Of a stretch of 64,000 bases of DNA, positions 61,494-64,000 are shown piece after piece; position 1 is the stretch's first letter; the number at the start of each line of letters is the position of its first letter. The stretch spans positions 248,001 through 312,000 of the forward strand of contig NZ_JALAMS010000001.1 in NCBI RefSeq assembly GCF_026790145.1, given 5' to 3'. The DNA is from Bacillus_I endophytica_A (GTDB lineage: Bacteria > Bacillota > Bacilli > Bacillales > Bacillaceae_H). The position numbers and the translations under genes were made by a program. A model generated the notes under the pieces. It was not told where the DNA came from. It did no database searches and saw nothing but the letters and a program-made list of their open reading frames with translations.

Positions 61494-61954
61494 TTATGTA
61501 TAACTGAACTGCGCTTTTTTCTTAATTTTACGGCCATAAGGATGAACAAAAATGCCGCTAGAGAGTCAAAAACTACGTCCATTATTCTTCCATCCCTATT
61601 AACAATAAAAGCTTGATGGATCTCATCAGTGAAAGCAAAAAGAGCAGCAAAAACTGAGGCAAGCCAAGGTGCTTTCTTATTTGGTTTTAAATTCAAAAGA
61701 AAAAGCAAACCAACTGATCCAAAAAAGAGGAAATGAGCAAGCTTACGTGCAATAAATTCGGCACTACTATCTATTTCCCAAGGATCATAAAAATCACTTG
61801 GAGGAACGAGGATAGTTCCTAGCGTTGCATTTGGTTTGAGCGATGGAGTGTGGACCCATGTTGTTGGATCTGTGGCTTTAATCCCTGGTGTGTTTGAAGC
61901 ATAAAAGATGCTAACTAATAGGAGAAATAAAAGCAATTTACGCACGTTTTTCAC
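61478..61954 (-). CDS. VanZ-like family membrane protein
   Basis: A 158-residue protein with four helices. EFIARKLAHFLFFGSVGLLF, FAFTDEIHQAFIVNRDGRIM and DVVFDSLAAFLFI carry the conserved Lys-His, Asp-Glu-His-Gln, Arg and Asp of VanZ (PF04892). VanZ itself gives low teicoplanin resistance, but chromosomal relatives have no proven role and this call implies no resistance. It starts at a GTG with a weak site. It is on the opposite strand to its polysaccharide neighbours. Confidence 0.85.
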   Translation of the reverse strand: MKNVRKLLLFLLLVSIFYASNTPGIKATDPTTWVHTPSLKPNATLGTILVPPSDFYDPWEIDSSAEFIARKLAHFLFFGSVGLLFLLNLKPNKKAPWLASVFAALFAFTDEIHQAFIVNRDGRIMDVVFDSLAAFLFILMAVKLRKKRSSVIHKAKDC

Positions 61955-62116
61955 AGCTTTCTATATAGAGTTTCCTTTCTATATTATCGATAAAAGTAAA
62001 AAAAAGCAATTTACAGAATTTGTCGAAAAAGAGAGAGGGAAAACTAAGTTATAGTTTAGAAGTTCGTGATACGATAAGTTAAAAAAAATTTATATATTAA
62101 GAGGTTGATGTTGAAA

Positions 62117-62845
62117 ATGATCGATACCAATTGTCTATTAATAAGTCACTCGAAAATGAAGTCTTGTTCAAATACAGAAATGATTTCGAATGCAAGAGAA
62201 ATGATTCAAGAAGGAATAAAAAACGTTATTGTATTGGTGAAAAATGAAGAAGAGGCTTTGTCTGTAAAAGAGCTAAACAGACTGTTAGTAAAAGAATCAC
62301 TTCCTCTAAAACTTGAAATCATTAGCTTGTGTGAGATGAACGAAGCTCTTTTTTATGAGGTGAAGCAGGGGAATGTTTATACGTTAGGAAAGAGAGAACG
62401 CTATGTCTATATTGATTATGTAGGAGAACAAAATCAATTTGAAATTGAGAAAATTCTTTATAATCTGCAAATAAAAGGTATTGTTCCTATTATTCCTAAT
62501 CCTGAAACAATGGAGATTTTTCAAAGTCAGCCAAATCTTCTTTATGAATATATTAAAAAAGGGGCGCTTTCTCAAATTAGCATAGCAAGTTTACTTGGTA
62601 AAAATGGGCGCAAAGCAAAGAAGTTTGCTGTTAAATTCTTAAATGCTAACCTTGCTGATCTTGCTGGCACAGCTTATATGGACGAGTACATTTCCCTTCA
62701 GGAAGGATATGAGCTTATAGCAAAAAAATTCGGGGAAAGTACTGCTACTAAACTTCAGCGTAATGCTTCATCATTACTCGTAGGAGAATCTATTATAAGA
62801 GAAGAGCCAGAGCGAATTTCTTCCAAGCGTTTGTTTATTCTCTAG
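62117..62845 (+). CDS. CpsB/YwqE-like PHP protein lacking metal ligands
   Basis: A 242-residue homologue of the manganese-dependent tyrosine phosphatases CpsB/YwqE. The fold is kept: EMISNAREMIQEGIKNVIVL, IEKILYNLQIKGIVPIIPNP, LLYEYIKKGALSQISIASLL, GKNGRKAKKFAVKFL and NASSLLVGESI all align with the family. The ligands are gone: the family HCHILPGIDDG is NCLLISHSK here, TPHH is LVKN, AHPER is PNPET and SDAHN is GTAYMDE. It is therefore probably inactive as a phosphatase and perhaps a regulator or decoy in capsule control. The start may be TTG 62111 or ATG 62117; GAGGT lies at 62101. Confidence 0.78.
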   Translation: MIDTNCLLISHSKMKSCSNTEMISNAREMIQEGIKNVIVLVKNEEEALSVKELNRLLVKESLPLKLEIISLCEMNEALFYEVKQGNVYTLGKRERYVYIDYVGEQNQFEIEKILYNLQIKGIVPIIPNPETMEIFQSQPNLLYEYIKKGALSQISIASLLGKNGRKAKKFAVKFLNANLADLAGTAYMDEYISLQEGYELIAKKFGESTATKLQRNASSLLVGESIIREEPERISSKRLFIL

Positions 62846-63199
62846 TTGAATGTAAGGAAATAGTTTACAATAGAGAATGAATGGATGCTTTTATTACAAA
62901 AGTTTTTGTGGTAGTATTAGTAATGTTTTGTTTGGTTCCTTTTTACTAGTTCAAACGTTTTGTATTTCAGGTTTGTAATGTGAACAAATTAGGGACCTGG
63001 ACATTTAAATACAAAACAATAGAGATGAGCAGTTTCACTTTTCTTCAGTAGAGAGATAAAATATAAAACATAATGCTAATACTTTTAAATGCATTTATTT
63101 TAAATTGCATTTCATAATCTACATAATATAGAAGGGAAAATCCTTCATATTTGAAATGATAGATTCTACTACAAAATACAGAGCTAATGGAGGAACATA
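62846..63199. other. AT-rich non-coding stretch before gtaB
   Basis: No gene visible. AAATGCATTTATTTTAAATT followed by GCATTT (63090-63112) gives a loose direct repeat, and GAAGGG/TCCTTC makes a small hairpin near 63131-63147. I could not assign a promoter confidently. Confidence 0.5.
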
Positions 63200-64000
63200 A
63201 TGAAAAAAGTCAGAAAAGCTATTATACCAGCTGCAGGCCTTGGAACAAGATTTTTGCCAGCTACAAAAGCAATGCCAAAAGAGATGCTTCCAATTGTAGA
63301 TAAGCCGACAATTCAGTATATTGTTGAAGAAGCTATCGAATCAGGCATAGAAGATATCATTATTGTAACTGGTAAAGGGAAAAGAGCTATTGAAGATCAC
63401 TTTGATAATGCTCCTGAACTCGAACGGAATTTAGAAGAAAAAGGCAAACAAGAGCTACTTGAAGAAGTTCGTAAAGCTTCTAATATAGTAGATATTCATT
63501 ATATTAGACAAAAAGAGCCAAAGGGACTTGGTCATGCTGTATGGTGTGCGCGTAACTTTATTGGTGATGAGCCTTTTGCTGTTTTACTTGGGGATGATAT
63601 TGTCCAGTCGCAAAAACCTTGCTTACGTCAGCTAATGGATGAATATGAACAAACACATTCTTCAGTTATTGGTGTTCAACAAGTACCAGAGGAGCAAACT
63701 CATCGATATGGAATCGTTGATCCAATTTCAAGTTCTGGTCGACGCTATCAAGTAAAGAACTTTGTAGAAAAGCCAACTCAAGGCACGGCTCCTTCAAATC
63801 TAGCTATTATGGGAAGATATATATTTACACCGGAAATTTTTATGTATCTTAAGAACCAAGAAGTTGGAGCAGGTGGTGAAATTCAATTAACAGATGCTAT
63901 CCAAAAGTTAAATGAAATTCAACGCGTTTTTGCATATGACTTTGAAGGCAAACGTTATGATGTAGGAGAGAAGCTTGGATTTATCCAAACAACACTTGAA
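63200..64000 (+). CDS. gtaB: UTP-glucose-1-phosphate uridylyltransferase, cut by the window end
   Basis: The first 267 residues of an enzyme of about 295. It makes UDP-glucose from UTP and glucose 1-phosphate. The nucleotide-binding motif AIIPAAGLGTRFLPATKAMP (7-26), KEMLPIVDKPTIQY, KEPKGLGHAVWCA near 110, the metal Asp in LLGDDIV near 132, FVEKPTQG near 190 and GAGGEIQLTDAI near 230 are all present. GGAGGAAC precedes the ATG. In this setting it would supply UDP-glucose for the dehydrogenase and synthase upstream (the HasC role), as well as for teichoic acid glucosylation. Confidence 0.94.
   Translation, partial: MKKVRKAIIPAAGLGTRFLPATKAMPKEMLPIVDKPTIQYIVEEAIESGIEDIIIVTGKGKRAIEDHFDNAPELERNLEEKGKQELLEEVRKASNIVDIHYIRQKEPKGLGHAVWCARNFIGDEPFAVLLGDDIVQSQKPCLRQLMDEYEQTHSSVIGVQQVPEEQTHRYGIVDPISSSGRRYQVKNFVEKPTQGTAPSNLAIMGRYIFTPEIFMYLKNQEVGAGGEIQLTDAIQKLNEIQRVFAYDFEGKRYDVGEKLGFIQTTLE

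Noticed and set aside
61478..61954. VanZ-like gene read as glycopeptide resistance
   Set aside because: No vanHAX genes are present, and chromosomal VanZ relatives are common without resistance.
1..64000. tRNA, rRNA, insertion sequences, prophage genes or attachment sites
   Set aside because: I looked for cloverleaf ends, transposase motifs (DDE, HTH_21) and phage structural genes and saw none.

Overview
The window comes from a low-GC, endospore-forming Firmicute of the Bacillaceae (Bacillus/Priestia type). The grounds are an alpha/beta-type small acid-soluble spore protein gene, a collagen-like spore-surface type protein, B. subtilis-style gene sets (RocE, TreP-TreA-TreR, YkoFEDC, YcgR-YcgQ, YkoW, PpaC), AGGAGG-type ribosome binding sites with frequent GTG/TTG starts, and TreR, Zur, CcpA and TPP control sites of Bacillus type. 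I cannot fix the species from sequence alone.

Layout. 1-10.2 kb: two closely similar RocE-type permeases (one behind a sigma-54 promoter) flank recQ, the trehalose operon treP-treA-treR and a YrvL-like gene. 10.2-14.1 kb: a TPP-riboswitch-controlled ECF thiamine-precursor importer, ykoFEDC. 14.1-24.5 kb: ordinary chromosomal genes (DUF418 protein, an OmpR-type two-component system, AbrB-family permease, NCS2 purine permease, EamA exporter, ppaC) and one candidate non-coding RNA. 

24.7-41.6 kb is the most interesting block, a class II two-peptide lantibiotic island. It runs: OmpR-type two-component system, an ABC self-protection pair, a small two-helix membrane protein, a ComP/ComA-like two-component system, an alpha precursor with the lipid-II-type motif CTITWEC, a first LanM, LanT with a C39 peptidase, at least two beta precursors with CPTTQC (an assembly gap interrupts this tandem array), a second LanM, and a secreted subtilisin-like LanP. 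The expected logic is: the ComA-like regulator switches on the alpha promoter, each LanM dehydrates and cyclises one partner, LanT cuts after Gly-Gly and exports, LanP trims outside, and the first two-component system drives the ABC protection genes. The alpha leader looks frameshifted near 31083.

41.6-47.2 kb: a zinc-limitation block with two Zur boxes (ZnuA-like lipoprotein, COG0523 GTPase, a flavoprotein of unknown role, YcgR/YcgQ). 47.2-58 kb: mixed genes including hemolysin III, rpiA, a TPR glycosyltransferase, a collagen-like gene with two frameshifts, the SASP gene, and a YkoW-type MHYT-PAS-GGDEF-EAL gene that is frameshifted and lacks the middle of its EAL domain. 58-64 kb: polysaccharide genes: a hyaluronan-synthase-like HasA, a nucleotide-sugar dehydrogenase of the WbpA signature, a VanZ-like protein, a CpsB/YwqE-type PHP protein that has lost its metal ligands, and the start of a UTP-glucose-1-phosphate uridylyltransferase that runs off the window.

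Several disruptions (31083, 53210, 53450, 56424) plus the N gap fall in repeats or homopolymers, so part of the apparent gene decay may be assembly error.
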